64,000 nucleotides of DNA from Thioclava arctica (GTDB lineage Bacteria; Pseudomonadota; Alphaproteobacteria; Rhodobacterales; Rhodobacteraceae): contig NZ_JBFRYC010000002.1 of assembly GCF_040892615.1 (NCBI RefSeq), forward strand, positions 124,001-188,000. Direction: 5' to 3'. Each line of letters starts with the position of its first letter. Within the stretch, counting starts at the first letter, position 1. Positions 43,768 through 52,660 of this stretch are shown one piece after another. The position numbers and the translations under genes were made by a program. A model generated the notes under the pieces. That model was not told where the DNA came from. It worked only from the letters and a program-made list of their open reading frames with translations, and did no database searches.

Positions 43768-46052
43768 GCGGCGGCCTCCGACAGATCGCTGGGCATGATC
43801 GGCAGCCGTCCAGACAGCGCATAGCGATGCAGGCTGCGCCCGGGCTGCAACAAGCTGTCGCGGTGCCAGCGCTCGCGCAGTGCACCGTGATTTGCTGGCG
43901 CTTCGTCTTGCGCGTTGCGGCGCGTGGCCCCCCAAGCATAGCTCAGCGTCGGCGCGCCCCCTTCGGGCAGGCCGTCAAGCGTCAAGATCACCCGCTGGCT
44001 TCCGGGACGTGGCACGTCCAGACGCAGCCCGGTGATCTGCACCGCATTTTCACAGCCGTGCAAAGTAAAACCGTGACGCCCCGCAGGCATGCTTGAGTCA
44101 AATTCCAGCGGCCCCATCGTTGCAAACTCCGCAACCAGTTCAGAGCCTTGCATAAAGACCTGCCGCAGCGACGGGCAGAACCACGCCTGCCCGTTCAGCG
44201 CCGCATCCACCGCCAGCGCCTCCATTTCATCGACCCAAAGGCGGTCTTGCGGGGCCAGCGTCGCGGCGGTCTCGGGCATGAAACGCAGCATGTAGGTCGG
44301 CGTGGCGACCCGCAGGCCCAGAGCGGGCTCGTGAATATCCAGCCGCCCCTCGGCCAAGATCACCTCTGAGCGCCCATCCCAGCGCCCGCCCGGCTTTTGC
44401 GAGATCACCGCGATGGGCAGGCTGTCTTGACCCGCCGCCAGCGCAACTTCGCGTTTGAGCGCGGTAATCGCCGCAAGATAGTGGCGCGCGGCCTCCAGTT
44501 CCGACAGATCGGGACTGCCCGTCAGCAGATCAAGCGAGATGCGATCGACAAACAGGATCTTGCCCCAATCCAACAGCGTATCGCGCGCGGTCGTGATGCG
44601 ATCCATCAGCCCATGGATCAAATCTGACCCCGGCGCGGATTCCGCAGCCACGATGCCCGGTTGGCCATGCGAAAACGCAATCACGCTGCGCAAGGCATGG
44701 CGCATATTGCGCGCCATGCTCAGCGTACAAACGCCCTGTGCCTCGGCCCCGAACGGCGCGATATCCTGACCCAGCAACTCATCACGCAGGTGATAGTCAA
44801 AGCGTTCGGGCAAGGGGCGCGGGATCGCGGTTGCGCCCCCGAACGACACCATGCCCAGCGCCACTTGCGGGGTTTGCGCCAGCGTGACGCCCGCGCGTTC
44901 CTCAAACCCCATGACCCGATCGCCATATTGATCTGATAGGTAGCGCAGGCTCTCGCCATACTGTTCCAACTGCCAGACATTGCCCAGCGTGCACGGCTTG
45001 CGCCCCGACCCGAGGGAGGCCGACGCGATGGGCGCTGCGCGTCGTTGCGCGTCACTCAGGCGCAAGGGGGTGCTCTCTCGGGGGCGGTCAGGTTCGGGCG
45101 GCGGGGGTTCGGTGGCGGGCTGGGGCGATTGCGCCGCTTGGCTTTGGCGGCGGGCGCGAAACGCCTGCACCATCCGCTCGACACGATGGGCTTTGCCGCG
45201 TGCGACCAGATGCTCTTCCATCACCTTGCGATAGAGATAAATGTCCTTGCGCGCCCGCGTGGCTTTGTAAAACCACTGCGGGGTCAGACGCCCCTCGACC
45301 GCCTCAAGCATCACCGATTTCAGCAGATCCATCCGGCGCAACACCAGCGCGGTTTTATGACCCTGCCCAAAGGCCTTGAGATGCACGGTCTTATCTTGAG
45401 GAAGTCGTGCGATCTGGTCCAGATCGGGTTTCAAGAACGGATCATAGACCACCCAGACACGCCCCGCCTGCCCCACGGTTAGCGCACTATCCGAGCGCGG
45501 CAAGCTCCAGTCCTGCGCGCGCCCCTTATCAAAACGGCGCTCCCACGGGACAAGATCAGCGTTGAGCGTCGATTGCGGGCTGAAGGCGATCACATCACAG
45601 CCCGGCGCCAGATCGGCAAAGGCCAGCGCGCCAAAGCCCCCCATCGACGCCCCGGCCATGACAACGCGGGAATAGCGCGCGAAAAATCCCGCATCGCGCA
45701 ACGCTTCCATCCGCGCAATCAACTGCGCATCGCGATACCACGTCGGACCCTGAGCGACGATGCCCAGATGGCTCCAGCCCTGCTCGCGGATGAATTTTTC
45801 GGCCCAGGGGCGGATATCATAGCCCGGATAGCCCGCATCCGAGAGATTATCAAAGGTGACAACCAGACAATCAGGCGCGCGCGCGATATGAATAAGCGCA
45901 TGAGCGCCAAGCTTTTCGTAAAATCCGTCGCGCGGTCCGGCAGGAAAAATTTCGCGATACCATTCCGGTAGAAGATCCCGCTCGGCGTCGGGGGCACCAT
46001 CCTGCGAGGGGGTCGCATCGGGGACGCCGTCTTCCTCGAAATCGTCGGCCAT
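43764..46052 (-). CDS. Two-domain protein: alpha/beta-hydrolase-like N-terminus plus large uncharacterised C-terminal domain
   Basis: The 762-residue protein has an acidic N-terminus, then a domain (about 25-300) paralogous to the proteins at 46213 and 48151: LVVTFDNL, GWSHLGIVAQGPTWYRD, nucleophile elbow AGASMGGFGAL (S136), VVYDPF (Asp) and FGQGHKTAL (His). A Pro/Glu/Ser-rich linker (about 305-345) leads to a 400-residue domain (VALGMVSFGGATAIPRPL, IAFSHGQPGIVAAESAPGSD and others) that I cannot assign; an SGNH-esterase-like fold is one guess. It is the first gene of the minus-strand unit and is coupled to the sulfatase. Confidence 0.75.
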   Translation of the reverse strand: MADDFEEDGVPDATPSQDGAPDAERDLLPEWYREIFPAGPRDGFYEKLGAHALIHIARAPDCLVVTFDNLSDAGYPGYDIRPWAEKFIREQGWSHLGIVAQGPTWYRDAQLIARMEALRDAGFFARYSRVVMAGASMGGFGALAFADLAPGCDVIAFSPQSTLNADLVPWERRFDKGRAQDWSLPRSDSALTVGQAGRVWVVYDPFLKPDLDQIARLPQDKTVHLKAFGQGHKTALVLRRMDLLKSVMLEAVEGRLTPQWFYKATRARKDIYLYRKVMEEHLVARGKAHRVERMVQAFRARRQSQAAQSPQPATEPPPPEPDRPRESTPLRLSDAQRRAAPIASASLGSGRKPCTLGNVWQLEQYGESLRYLSDQYGDRVMGFEERAGVTLAQTPQVALGMVSFGGATAIPRPLPERFDYHLRDELLGQDIAPFGAEAQGVCTLSMARNMRHALRSVIAFSHGQPGIVAAESAPGSDLIHGLMDRITTARDTLLDWGKILFVDRISLDLLTGSPDLSELEAARHYLAAITALKREVALAAGQDSLPIAVISQKPGGRWDGRSEVILAEGRLDIHEPALGLRVATPTYMLRFMPETAATLAPQDRLWVDEMEALAVDAALNGQAWFCPSLRQVFMQGSELVAEFATMGPLEFDSSMPAGRHGFTLHGCENAVQITGLRLDVPRPGSQRVILTLDGLPEGGAPTLSYAWGATRRNAQDEAPANHGALRERWHRDSLLQPGRSLHRYALSGRLPIMPSDLSEAAA

Positions 46053-46212
46053 TCACTGAGCCTCTTGTTTTTCTGCTGCCGATTGAGGTCTGGCATTTTT
46101 TGCGACTCTAGGCAATTATTTTGCCTCGATTTCGGAATTACATAACCGACTTATAGTGTTAGTTTGACCGCTGTATGAGGTTCAAAACAAACGCTTAGCC
46201 TTAAGGCCCAGA
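46053..46212. promoter_or_regulatory. AT-rich divergent promoter region with inverted repeat
   Basis: This 160-bp gap between the two divergent units is clearly AT-richer than its surroundings. It contains the inverted repeat AGGCAA (46110-46115) / TTGCCT (46121-46126) with a TTATT spacer near its middle, and a TTATAGTG stretch (46151-46158) that could serve as a -10 for the plus-strand unit. A shared regulator is plausible but unidentified. Confidence 0.5.
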
Positions 46213-47160
46213 ATGACCGCAGCAGAGACCGAAAAACAAAACCGGGCAGAGGCTTGGCGCGAGACACTTTTGGCAGCTGCCCGCGAAAAGGGCTTTTTCG
46301 AAGACGTCGGGGACATGCACAAGGCGATCTTCATCCCGGCAGAGGGCGCGGCAGCCAAAACGCTTGTGGTGGTGTTTGATAACCTTGATGACGTGCGCCA
46401 AAAGACAGATCGCTTGCCTTGGGCAGTGGATTTCATCTCCTCGCAGGGCTGGTCATCGCTGGGCTTCATGGCGCATGGCCCAACCTGGTATCGCGACGAT
46501 GCGGTGCTGGATTACTTCGACCGATTGCAGGCGCAAGGCTTCTTCAAGAAATTCAAACGCGTAGTGTTTTATGGCACCTCGATGGGGGGCTATGCGGCCT
46601 GCGCCTTCTCAGCCGCCGTGCCCGGTGCGACCGTGGTGGCGATCAACCCGCAATCCACATTGGCGCGTGAAGATGCCGCTTGGGAGCATCGCTTTCGCCC
46701 GGTCTGGCATCGCAATTTCTCGGGGCGCTATGGCTTTGCGCCCGACATGGTCGCCAATGCCAAGAAGGTCTGGCTGTTTTATGACAGCCGCATCGCCGGG
46801 GACGCCGCCCATGTCGCCCTGTTCAGCGGCGCGCAAATCGAAAAGATCAAATGCCCGTTCATGGGGCATGGGATGCTGTCGGTCTGGCGCGATATGGGCA
46901 TTTTGAAACCCATCGTTTCCTCCTGTATCGAGGGGCGTGCGACGCGCGAAAGCATTGCGCAACTGATGCGCAACCGACACAGCTCGCTGGCCTATAAACG
47001 CGCGGTTCTCAGCTATCTGCAAAAGAAAGGCCGCCATGTTTGGGTGGTGCGCTGGGCGGATGCGGTGATGCGTGAACGCCGGGGCCCGGTCTTTGTGAAG
47101 GCGCGCAGCGAGGCGCTAGCCGCCCTTGGGCCGCGCGCAATACGGCTGATCAAATCATGA
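46213..47160 (+). CDS. Alpha/beta-hydrolase-like protein of the sulfatase/FGE locus (paralogue B)
   Basis: The 315-residue protein has a helical N-terminus, TLVVVFDNLDDVRQK, GWSSLGFMAHGPTWYRDD, the elbow FYGTSMGGYAACAFS (S123), KVWLFYDSRIAGD (Asp) and CPFMGHGMLSVWRDMGIL (His). The C-terminal 80 residues are basic and helical. The triad is complete, so hydrolase or acyltransferase activity is possible. From memory, related Rhodobacteraceae proteins were sometimes labelled PAPS reductase, but no PAPS-reductase motif is seen. Its stop overlaps the FGE start (ATGA). Confidence 0.78.
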   Translation: MTAAETEKQNRAEAWRETLLAAAREKGFFEDVGDMHKAIFIPAEGAAAKTLVVVFDNLDDVRQKTDRLPWAVDFISSQGWSSLGFMAHGPTWYRDDAVLDYFDRLQAQGFFKKFKRVVFYGTSMGGYAACAFSAAVPGATVVAINPQSTLAREDAAWEHRFRPVWHRNFSGRYGFAPDMVANAKKVWLFYDSRIAGDAAHVALFSGAQIEKIKCPFMGHGMLSVWRDMGILKPIVSSCIEGRATRESIAQLMRNRHSSLAYKRAVLSYLQKKGRHVWVVRWADAVMRERRGPVFVKARSEALAALGPRAIRLIKS

Positions 47161-48158
47161 GCGAGACGCAGCAACACTCGGGCTGCTGCGGTGGCACCGC
47201 GCGTACGCAGTCCAACGCCCGGTCGCAGCCCAAAAGCGTTGCGCCTCAAACCCTCGCCCCACAGGCTGCCTCTGCTGATTTGCGCGCCCAAATCACCCAA
47301 GGCATGCGCGCGATCCCCGGCGGGCTGTTTGAAATGGGCACCGATCACGGGCGCTACCCGGCGGATCTGGATGGCCCGGCGCGTCAGGTCCGGGTTTCGC
47401 CCTTCGTGATCGGCGCGCAAGCGGTCACCAATGATCTGTTCGCCCAGTTCGTGGCCGAGACCGGCTATGTCACCGTGGCCGAGCGCGAGGGGTGGTCTTT
47501 CGTGTTTCACACTTTCGCACCGGGTCAGGGCAAAGGCTTGCGCGGCCCGCTTGAAGCGCCTTGGTGGCGCGCCGTGCCCGGGGCCGACTGGCGCCACCCT
47601 GACGGGCCAAAGTCCGATATCGCGGCGCGCGGGGATCATCCCGTAACCCATGTCAGCTGGGACGATGCCGTTGCCTTTTGCACCCATACCGCCACTCGCC
47701 TGCCCAGCGAGGCAGAATGGGAATGTGCCGCGCGCGGCGGGCTGGATCGCGCGCGCTTTCCTTGGGGCGATGAGATGCTGCCCGAGGGCGCGCATCGTCA
47801 CAATGTCTGGCAGGGGCATTTCCCCGGCGAGAACACCGCGCTTGACGGCTATATCGGCACTGCTCCCGCCAACGCCTTCGCGCCAAATGGCTATGGGTTA
47901 TTCAACATGACGGGCAATACTTGGGAGTGGTGCGCGGACTGGTTTGGCCCGCTGCCCCATGCCCAGATGCCGCCCTTGCGCGACCCCAAAGGCGCCGCCT
48001 CTGGCCCCGGCCGGGTGATGCGCGGCGGCTCTCATCTGTGCCACGCTTCCTATTGCGAGCGCTATTTCGTACATTCGCGCACCCATAACACCCCCGACAG
48101 CTCTTCCGGCCATATCGGCTTTCGCGTTGCCGCCAACGAAGGTTTTTTGCATGACTGA
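47157..48158 (+). CDS. Formylglycine-generating enzyme (sulfatase maturation)
   Basis: The 333-residue protein has a 40-residue Gln/Ser/Ala-rich N-terminus with a CCGG motif, then the FGE-sulfatase domain: IPGGLFEMGTDHGRYPADLDGP, VTHVSWDDAVAFC, RLPSEAEWE, PWGD, FNMTGNTWEWCADWF. The active site is RGGSHLCHASYCERY, with the copper-binding/redox Cys pair C295 and C300. EgtB-type homologues lack this pair. The enzyme oxidises the Cys of C-x-P-x-R in sulfatases to formylglycine using O2. The likely client is the sulfatase at 41626. It is sandwiched between two hydrolase paralogues. Confidence 0.93.
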   Translation: MSETQQHSGCCGGTARTQSNARSQPKSVAPQTLAPQAASADLRAQITQGMRAIPGGLFEMGTDHGRYPADLDGPARQVRVSPFVIGAQAVTNDLFAQFVAETGYVTVAEREGWSFVFHTFAPGQGKGLRGPLEAPWWRAVPGADWRHPDGPKSDIAARGDHPVTHVSWDDAVAFCTHTATRLPSEAEWECAARGGLDRARFPWGDEMLPEGAHRHNVWQGHFPGENTALDGYIGTAPANAFAPNGYGLFNMTGNTWEWCADWFGPLPHAQMPPLRDPKGAASGPGRVMRGGSHLCHASYCERYFVHSRTHNTPDSSSGHIGFRVAANEGFLHD

Positions 48159-49095
48159 ATCCACTCTCAACGCCCATCAGATTGCCTGGGCCAGCCAGCT
48201 CGAACAGATCGGTGACGAGCATGGGTTTTATCGCGCCCTCGACCCCGAGCACAAAGCGCTGTTCGTCAAAGGCGATGACACGCTTGTGGTCACCTTCGAC
48301 AATCTCGACGATGCCCGCCAGAAGGTCGAGGATCGCCTGCCTTGGGGGGTGAAATTCATCAATTCGCAGGGCTGGTCGGCGCTTGGCGTGGCCGCGCATG
48401 GCTGGACTTGGTATCGCGCCGAGGCGGTGCATGACTTCTTTGACCAGCTCAAGGCCGAGCGGTTTTTCGACCGCTTCAAACAGGTGGTTTTCTACGGCGC
48501 ATCAATGGCAGGCTATGCGGCGGCGGCGTTTTCATCCGCCGCACCCGGTGCCAAAGTGATCGCGCTCTCTCCACAAGCGACGCTAGATCGCGATCTCACG
48601 GGGGGCTGGGAAAATCGCTTTCGGCTGGCATGGCGGCGCGATTTCAACAGCCGCTATGGCTATGCCCCCAATGAGGTGCGTACGGCCCAGAAAATGTGGT
48701 TATTCTACGACCCGCTCAGCCGCGAAGATGCGGTGCATGCCGCGCTGTTTCGCAGCCCCAACGTGACCCGCATTCGCTGCCGTCATTTCGGCCATAATAT
48801 GGGGTCGGTGATGAATTTGATGGGCGCGCTCAAGCCGATCACCCAAGGCTGTGTGACGGACGATCTGGATGAGGCCGGTATCTACAAGTTATTGCGCGCG
48901 CGCCGCCACCTGCCGCTTTTCCAAAAACAGATCTTGCAGCAGATCACCGCGAAAAAGCGCCCCTTGCTGACTTATCACTATGCGCGTGCGGTGCTGGACG
49001 ATTCATATCCCAAGGCACGCCCGCATTTCCTGCGTCAGGTCAACACCATCGCCAAGCAGCATAATCTGGCGCCCTACGCCCCACCCGAAAACTGA
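48151..49095 (+). CDS. Alpha/beta-hydrolase-like protein of the sulfatase/FGE locus (paralogue C)
   Basis: The 314-residue protein matches paralogue B along its length: TLVVTFDNLDDARQK, GWSALGVAAHGWTWYRAE, elbow FYGASMAGYAAAAFS (S118), KMWLFYDPLSRED (Asp) and CRHFGHNMGSVMNLMGAL (His). The residue two after Ser is Ala in place of Gly, a small change in the elbow. The start overlaps the FGE stop by eight bases, so all three plus-strand genes are translationally coupled. The stop lies inside the terminator stem. Confidence 0.78.
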   Translation: MTESTLNAHQIAWASQLEQIGDEHGFYRALDPEHKALFVKGDDTLVVTFDNLDDARQKVEDRLPWGVKFINSQGWSALGVAAHGWTWYRAEAVHDFFDQLKAERFFDRFKQVVFYGASMAGYAAAAFSSAAPGAKVIALSPQATLDRDLTGGWENRFRLAWRRDFNSRYGYAPNEVRTAQKMWLFYDPLSREDAVHAALFRSPNVTRIRCRHFGHNMGSVMNLMGALKPITQGCVTDDLDEAGIYKLLRARRHLPLFQKQILQQITAKKRPLLTYHYARAVLDDSYPKARPHFLRQVNTIAKQHNLAPYAPPEN

Positions 49096-49120
49096 ACGAC
49101 CCGCTAGGATCGTTCAGTTT
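49089..49120. terminator. Bidirectional terminator
   Basis: AAACTGAACGA (49089-49099) and TCGTTCAGTTT (49110-49120) form an 11-bp stem with a 10-nt loop. T-rich ends on both strands let it serve both the plus-strand hydrolase gene and the convergent helicase gene. Confidence 0.85.
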
Positions 49121-49138
49121 TAACGGTTGAGAACCCGC

Positions 49139-51073
49139 TTATTTCGCGGCCCCACGATGAGGCTTGCGCGGGCCTGACGGCTTACCCTTAGGCTTGGCGC
49201 TATATTTCGCCTTGGGTTTACCCGCTGGTTTCCCATCGGGTTTGCCCTTGGCCGCTTTCGGCTTGCCGAATTTGCCTTTGCCCGCCGGATCGCCGCCAGC
49301 AGCTTTGTCGAACTTCGGCTCAGGCGCAGTTTCGGGCTGCCAAGGCGCGCGTTTTTCACGCGCGGGCTTGCCCGCGGCGTCCCCATCGCGGGGCGCGTTG
49401 AATTTTGGCTTCGGGCCGGTGCGCGGTTTGCGCGGCGCATTAGAGTCATCAAAACTGCGTCCGCCCTGCGGCGGGCCACCCCGGCCTGCTGGGGCCAGTT
49501 GCGGCGGCGCATCCAACTGGCGCGCCTTCACGCCCTCTTCCAGTTCACCATTCGACCCAAGGGCCGCATTGAAACCCGCCACATAGGCTTGCGACAGCTC
49601 GACAAAGGTCTCGGTTTTCTGCACGCGGATCGCGCCGATGCCGTCCTTTTCGATATTGCCCGCGCGGCACAAAAGCGGCAGCAGCCAGCGCGCCTCGGCA
49701 CGGTCATCATGACCGACCGACAGAGCAAACCATGTGCTCGGGCCAAAGGGCTTGCGATCACGTGCCGGGGCCTTGGCATCGGGCGCCATCAGCTCTTCGG
49801 GGGCGCATTTCTGCGCGCGATACAGGCGCAGACAGGCGGCGGCGATCTCGATGGGCGAATGCTGAGCCAGCAAACGCTCGGCGAAATCGGCCTGATCGGC
49901 AGAAGGCACCGCATCCCAAGCCGGATCGGCCAGCAGATTATCCTCATCGCGGCGCAAAATATCTTCGGCGCGCGGCGCGGTGGTCCATTCGGCCTTGATC
50001 TTGGCAAATTGCAACAGGCGCTCGGCCTTTTTGGTCGCGCGCGGCGGCACGATCAGCGCCGAAATCCCCTTGCGCCCAGCGCGGCCCGTGCGGCCCGAAC
50101 GGTGCAGCAAGCCTTCGGTGTTGACCGGCAGATCGGCATGGATCACGAGGTTCAAATTCGGCAGATCGATCCCGCGTGCAGCCACATCGGTGGCCACACA
50201 AACACGCGCACGCCCGTCGCGCATCGCCTGCAAAGCATGGGTGCGCTCGGTCTGGCTCAGTTCACCCGACAGGGTCACCACGGCCAAGCCCCGGTTGCCC
50301 AAACGCGCCGTCAAATGGTTCACCGCCGCACGGGTATTGGCGAAAACAATCGCGCTTTCTCCGTCGTGATAGCGCAGCAGATTGATGATCGCATGTTCGC
50401 TATCGGTCGGGCCGACGCGGATCGCCTGATAGGCAATATCGGCGTGCTGACTTGCGCCGCCCAGCGTATTGATGCGCTTGGCGTTGCGCTGGAATTTTTC
50501 GGCCAGCTTGGCAATCGGCGGCGAGACGGTCGCGGAAAACAGCAGCGTGCGACGTTCTTCCGGGGCATCGGCAAGGATGAATTCCAGATCCTCGCGAAAG
50601 CCCAGATCCAGCATCTCGTCGGCCTCATCCAGCACCACAGCCCGCGCATCGCTCAGATCAAGCGAGCCGCGACGGATGTGATCGCTCAGACGGCCCGGCG
50701 TGCCCACGACGATATGCGCGCCACGCTCCAGCGCACGACGTTCGTCGCGCATATCCATGCCGCCAACGCAAGAGGTCACCCGCGCACCGGTCTTGGCGTA
50801 AAGCCAGCTCAGCTCGCGCATGACCTGAAAGGCCAGCTCGCGCGTCGGAGCGACGACCAGCGCCAACGGCAACGCCGCCGGCCCCATCCGCATCTCATCG
50901 CCCATCAAGGTGGGCGCAATCGCAAGGCCAAAGCCCACGGTTTTCCCCGATCCGGTCTGCGCCGAAACCAGCAGGTCAGACTGCGTCAGAGCGGGGTCAG
51001 TCACCGCTTCCTGCACAGGGGTCAATTTGTCATAGCCACGCTCGGCGAGCGCTTCGGTAAGGGGAGAGATCAT
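49139..51073 (-). CDS. DEAD-box RNA helicase with DbpA-like RNA-binding domain
   Basis: The 644-residue protein has the Q motif region (GYDKLTPVQEA), motif I AQTGSGKT, Ia PTRELA, II DEAD, III SAT, and the second RecA domain with ARGIDLPNL and HRSGRTGRAGRKG. Residues about 435-510 are a DbpA/CsdA-type RRM-like domain. The last 130 residues are a Lys/Pro/Gly-rich basic tail. It remodels RNA or ribosome precursors; DeaD/CsdA is the nearest class. The gap 51074-51221 upstream shows no distinct element. Confidence 0.92.
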   Translation of the reverse strand: MISPLTEALAERGYDKLTPVQEAVTDPALTQSDLLVSAQTGSGKTVGFGLAIAPTLMGDEMRMGPAALPLALVVAPTRELAFQVMRELSWLYAKTGARVTSCVGGMDMRDERRALERGAHIVVGTPGRLSDHIRRGSLDLSDARAVVLDEADEMLDLGFREDLEFILADAPEERRTLLFSATVSPPIAKLAEKFQRNAKRINTLGGASQHADIAYQAIRVGPTDSEHAIINLLRYHDGESAIVFANTRAAVNHLTARLGNRGLAVVTLSGELSQTERTHALQAMRDGRARVCVATDVAARGIDLPNLNLVIHADLPVNTEGLLHRSGRTGRAGRKGISALIVPPRATKKAERLLQFAKIKAEWTTAPRAEDILRRDEDNLLADPAWDAVPSADQADFAERLLAQHSPIEIAAACLRLYRAQKCAPEELMAPDAKAPARDRKPFGPSTWFALSVGHDDRAEARWLLPLLCRAGNIEKDGIGAIRVQKTETFVELSQAYVAGFNAALGSNGELEEGVKARQLDAPPQLAPAGRGGPPQGGRSFDDSNAPRKPRTGPKPKFNAPRDGDAAGKPAREKRAPWQPETAPEPKFDKAAGGDPAGKGKFGKPKAAKGKPDGKPAGKPKAKYSAKPKGKPSGPRKPHRGAAK

Positions 51074-51221
51074 GATAGGTGGGGTCCGTGGAATTGCGGC
51101 AAGGGCGCGTCAGATGCACCGCCGAAGCCGCGCAAGATCAGGTCCAATATAGGCTGCAGGCGCAAATGTATACAGCCAATTCGCCGCACAATAGCAAACT
51201 AGGCGGTTTTTTACGCCAATT

Positions 51222-52148
51222 TTACTGCGCCAAGGCCTCTTGAACCGCCAGTTCCGCCATTTGCACAATCGCGTCACGGCTGTTTGCAACCGCGATGAAA
51301 CGGCCATTATGGCAAAACTTCGCACCGCTTACGCCACTGGCAGCCTCAAGCGCTGCGTCCGTCAGTCCCGCCCATGCGGCGGGCAGGTCGGCGCGGGTGG
51401 CAAACGTGTCTTCGCCCGTGCGGATCGTGCCCAGCGCCCAATCGGTGCCGCGCGGATGGATCACGAACAGCAGATGATCGGCCCCCGCCTGCTCCACGCC
51501 AGAGCGAAACGGCATGCCCATCGGCAATTCCAGAATGCGCCCTGCCCCGGCGGCATCGATTGCCGCCATGACCATCGACTCAGCGCGGAATTTAGCGGCT
51601 TTGCGCTTGATCTGGGCCTCGACGAAGGCACGCGCCACCGACAGCGCAGCGCTAAAGGCGCGATCATCCGCACCCTCTTCACGATCATCAAACACCGGTT
51701 TAAGGCTTTCCAGCAGCACCGGCAGCGTCAGTCCAGCAAAGAGTGGCCCCGCCTCAGACGCATTCACCGCACCATTATCAAGCAGATCGACCGGCAGTAC
51801 GAAGCCGCGATCAAACGAGGCGTGGGTCGCCTCAATATCGCGCTCGGGCACATCCATCGCGCGCAAATAGTCCTGACCATATTGCGCCCAGATCAGGCCG
51901 AACGAGCTATAGGGCTGGCCGTCTTCGCGCAGCGGATTGGGGCGCTGATGATGGTCGAAAATCTGCAATGCGGCATCAAACTGACCGCCCACATCATAGA
52001 TAATGCGATCTTTCGCAGGTGTGATCCACGCCACGTCGCGACTGCGCACGATCTCAGCCTTCGGGAAAATTCGCGTCAGAACGACCGAGGACAAAAGTTC
52101 ATCCGCATGAAAGCCGCCGGAATGGGTCACAAGATGGGAGATGGTCAT
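51222..52148 (-). CDS. MYG1-family (UPF0160) DHH-type exonuclease-like protein
   Basis: The 308-residue protein starts ISHLVTHSGGFHADELLSSVVL, the MYG1 signature, with the metal-binding FDHHQ motif (QIFDHHQRPN) and a C-terminal HNGRFIAVANSRDAI. The family is in the DHH superfamily; human MYG1 is a 3'-5' RNA exonuclease. Bacterial members are little studied. The start at 52148 begins the homology; an open frame further upstream is not conserved. Confidence 0.88.
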   Translation of the reverse strand: MTISHLVTHSGGFHADELLSSVVLTRIFPKAEIVRSRDVAWITPAKDRIIYDVGGQFDAALQIFDHHQRPNPLREDGQPYSSFGLIWAQYGQDYLRAMDVPERDIEATHASFDRGFVLPVDLLDNGAVNASEAGPLFAGLTLPVLLESLKPVFDDREEGADDRAFSAALSVARAFVEAQIKRKAAKFRAESMVMAAIDAAGAGRILELPMGMPFRSGVEQAGADHLLFVIHPRGTDWALGTIRTGEDTFATRADLPAAWAGLTDAALEAASGVSGAKFCHNGRFIAVANSRDAIVQMAELAVQEALAQ

Positions 52149-52233
52149 AGGCGGCCTCAAAGGAAAGGGGCGACCGCTGGGCCGCCCTTGAAAGCGTTGA
52201 AAGATTGGCGATATCGCACGAAGCGTGGTGCGT

Positions 52234-52545
52234 TCAATGCGTCCAGTTCGCGCGGCGATCCGAGGCGAAATTCTCGCCATAGCCACGCGGGCGGATATTG
52301 GCAGCGCGTCCATGGGGTTCGGTGACGACATAGTCGAGACCGTTCTCCTTGGCGTAATCTTCCGCCGCCTCACGGGTCTCAAAGCGCAAGCGCACCTGTG
52401 ATTGCGTGTCATCCGACGAGGTCCAGCCCATCAGAGGGTCAATCTCACGCGAGTCAACGGGCACATAATCGAGAACCCATTTTTTGGTCTTGCCAATGCC
52501 CGATTGCATGGCGTTGCGGGCGGGCTGATAAATGCGTGCGCGCAT
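52234..52545 (-). CDS. Complex I accessory subunit NDUFS4-like protein
   Basis: The 103-residue protein (MRARIYQPARNAMQSG, then WVLDYVP, PLMGWTSSDDTQSQVRLRF and EAAEDYAKENGLDY) is the ETC complex I subunit conserved region, the bacterial NDUFS4 homologue typical of alphaproteobacteria. It is a peripheral subunit of NADH:quinone oxidoreductase. It is not near the nuo operon, which is usual. Confidence 0.92.
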   Translation of the reverse strand: MRARIYQPARNAMQSGIGKTKKWVLDYVPVDSREIDPLMGWTSSDDTQSQVRLRFETREAAEDYAKENGLDYVVTEPHGRAANIRPRGYGENFASDRRANWTH

Positions 52546-52660
52546 GGGCAAACTCCTGTGCGATGCTTTCCCACCGTCTTAGTGCATCCAAGCGAAATCG
52601 CAAGCCCCGGATCGCAGGCCAACCCCGGATCGGAACCGGGTATTTCAAAGCAGAAGGGTG

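Noticed and set aside
47157..48158. EgtB/ergothioneine-synthase-type protein instead of FGE
   Set aside because: No DinB domain is present and the Cys pair of true FGE is intact next to a C-x-P-S-R sulfatase.
46213..49095. PAPS reductase as a name for the hydrolase-like paralogues
   Set aside because: No PP-loop or ECGxH-type motif is seen; the clear pattern is a GxSMxG elbow with Asp and His.
49150..49460. Possible DNA repeat array
   Set aside because: The repetition is the Lys/Pro/Gly-rich coding tail of the DEAD-box helicase; codons vary and there are no regular spacers, so it is not a CRISPR or satellite.
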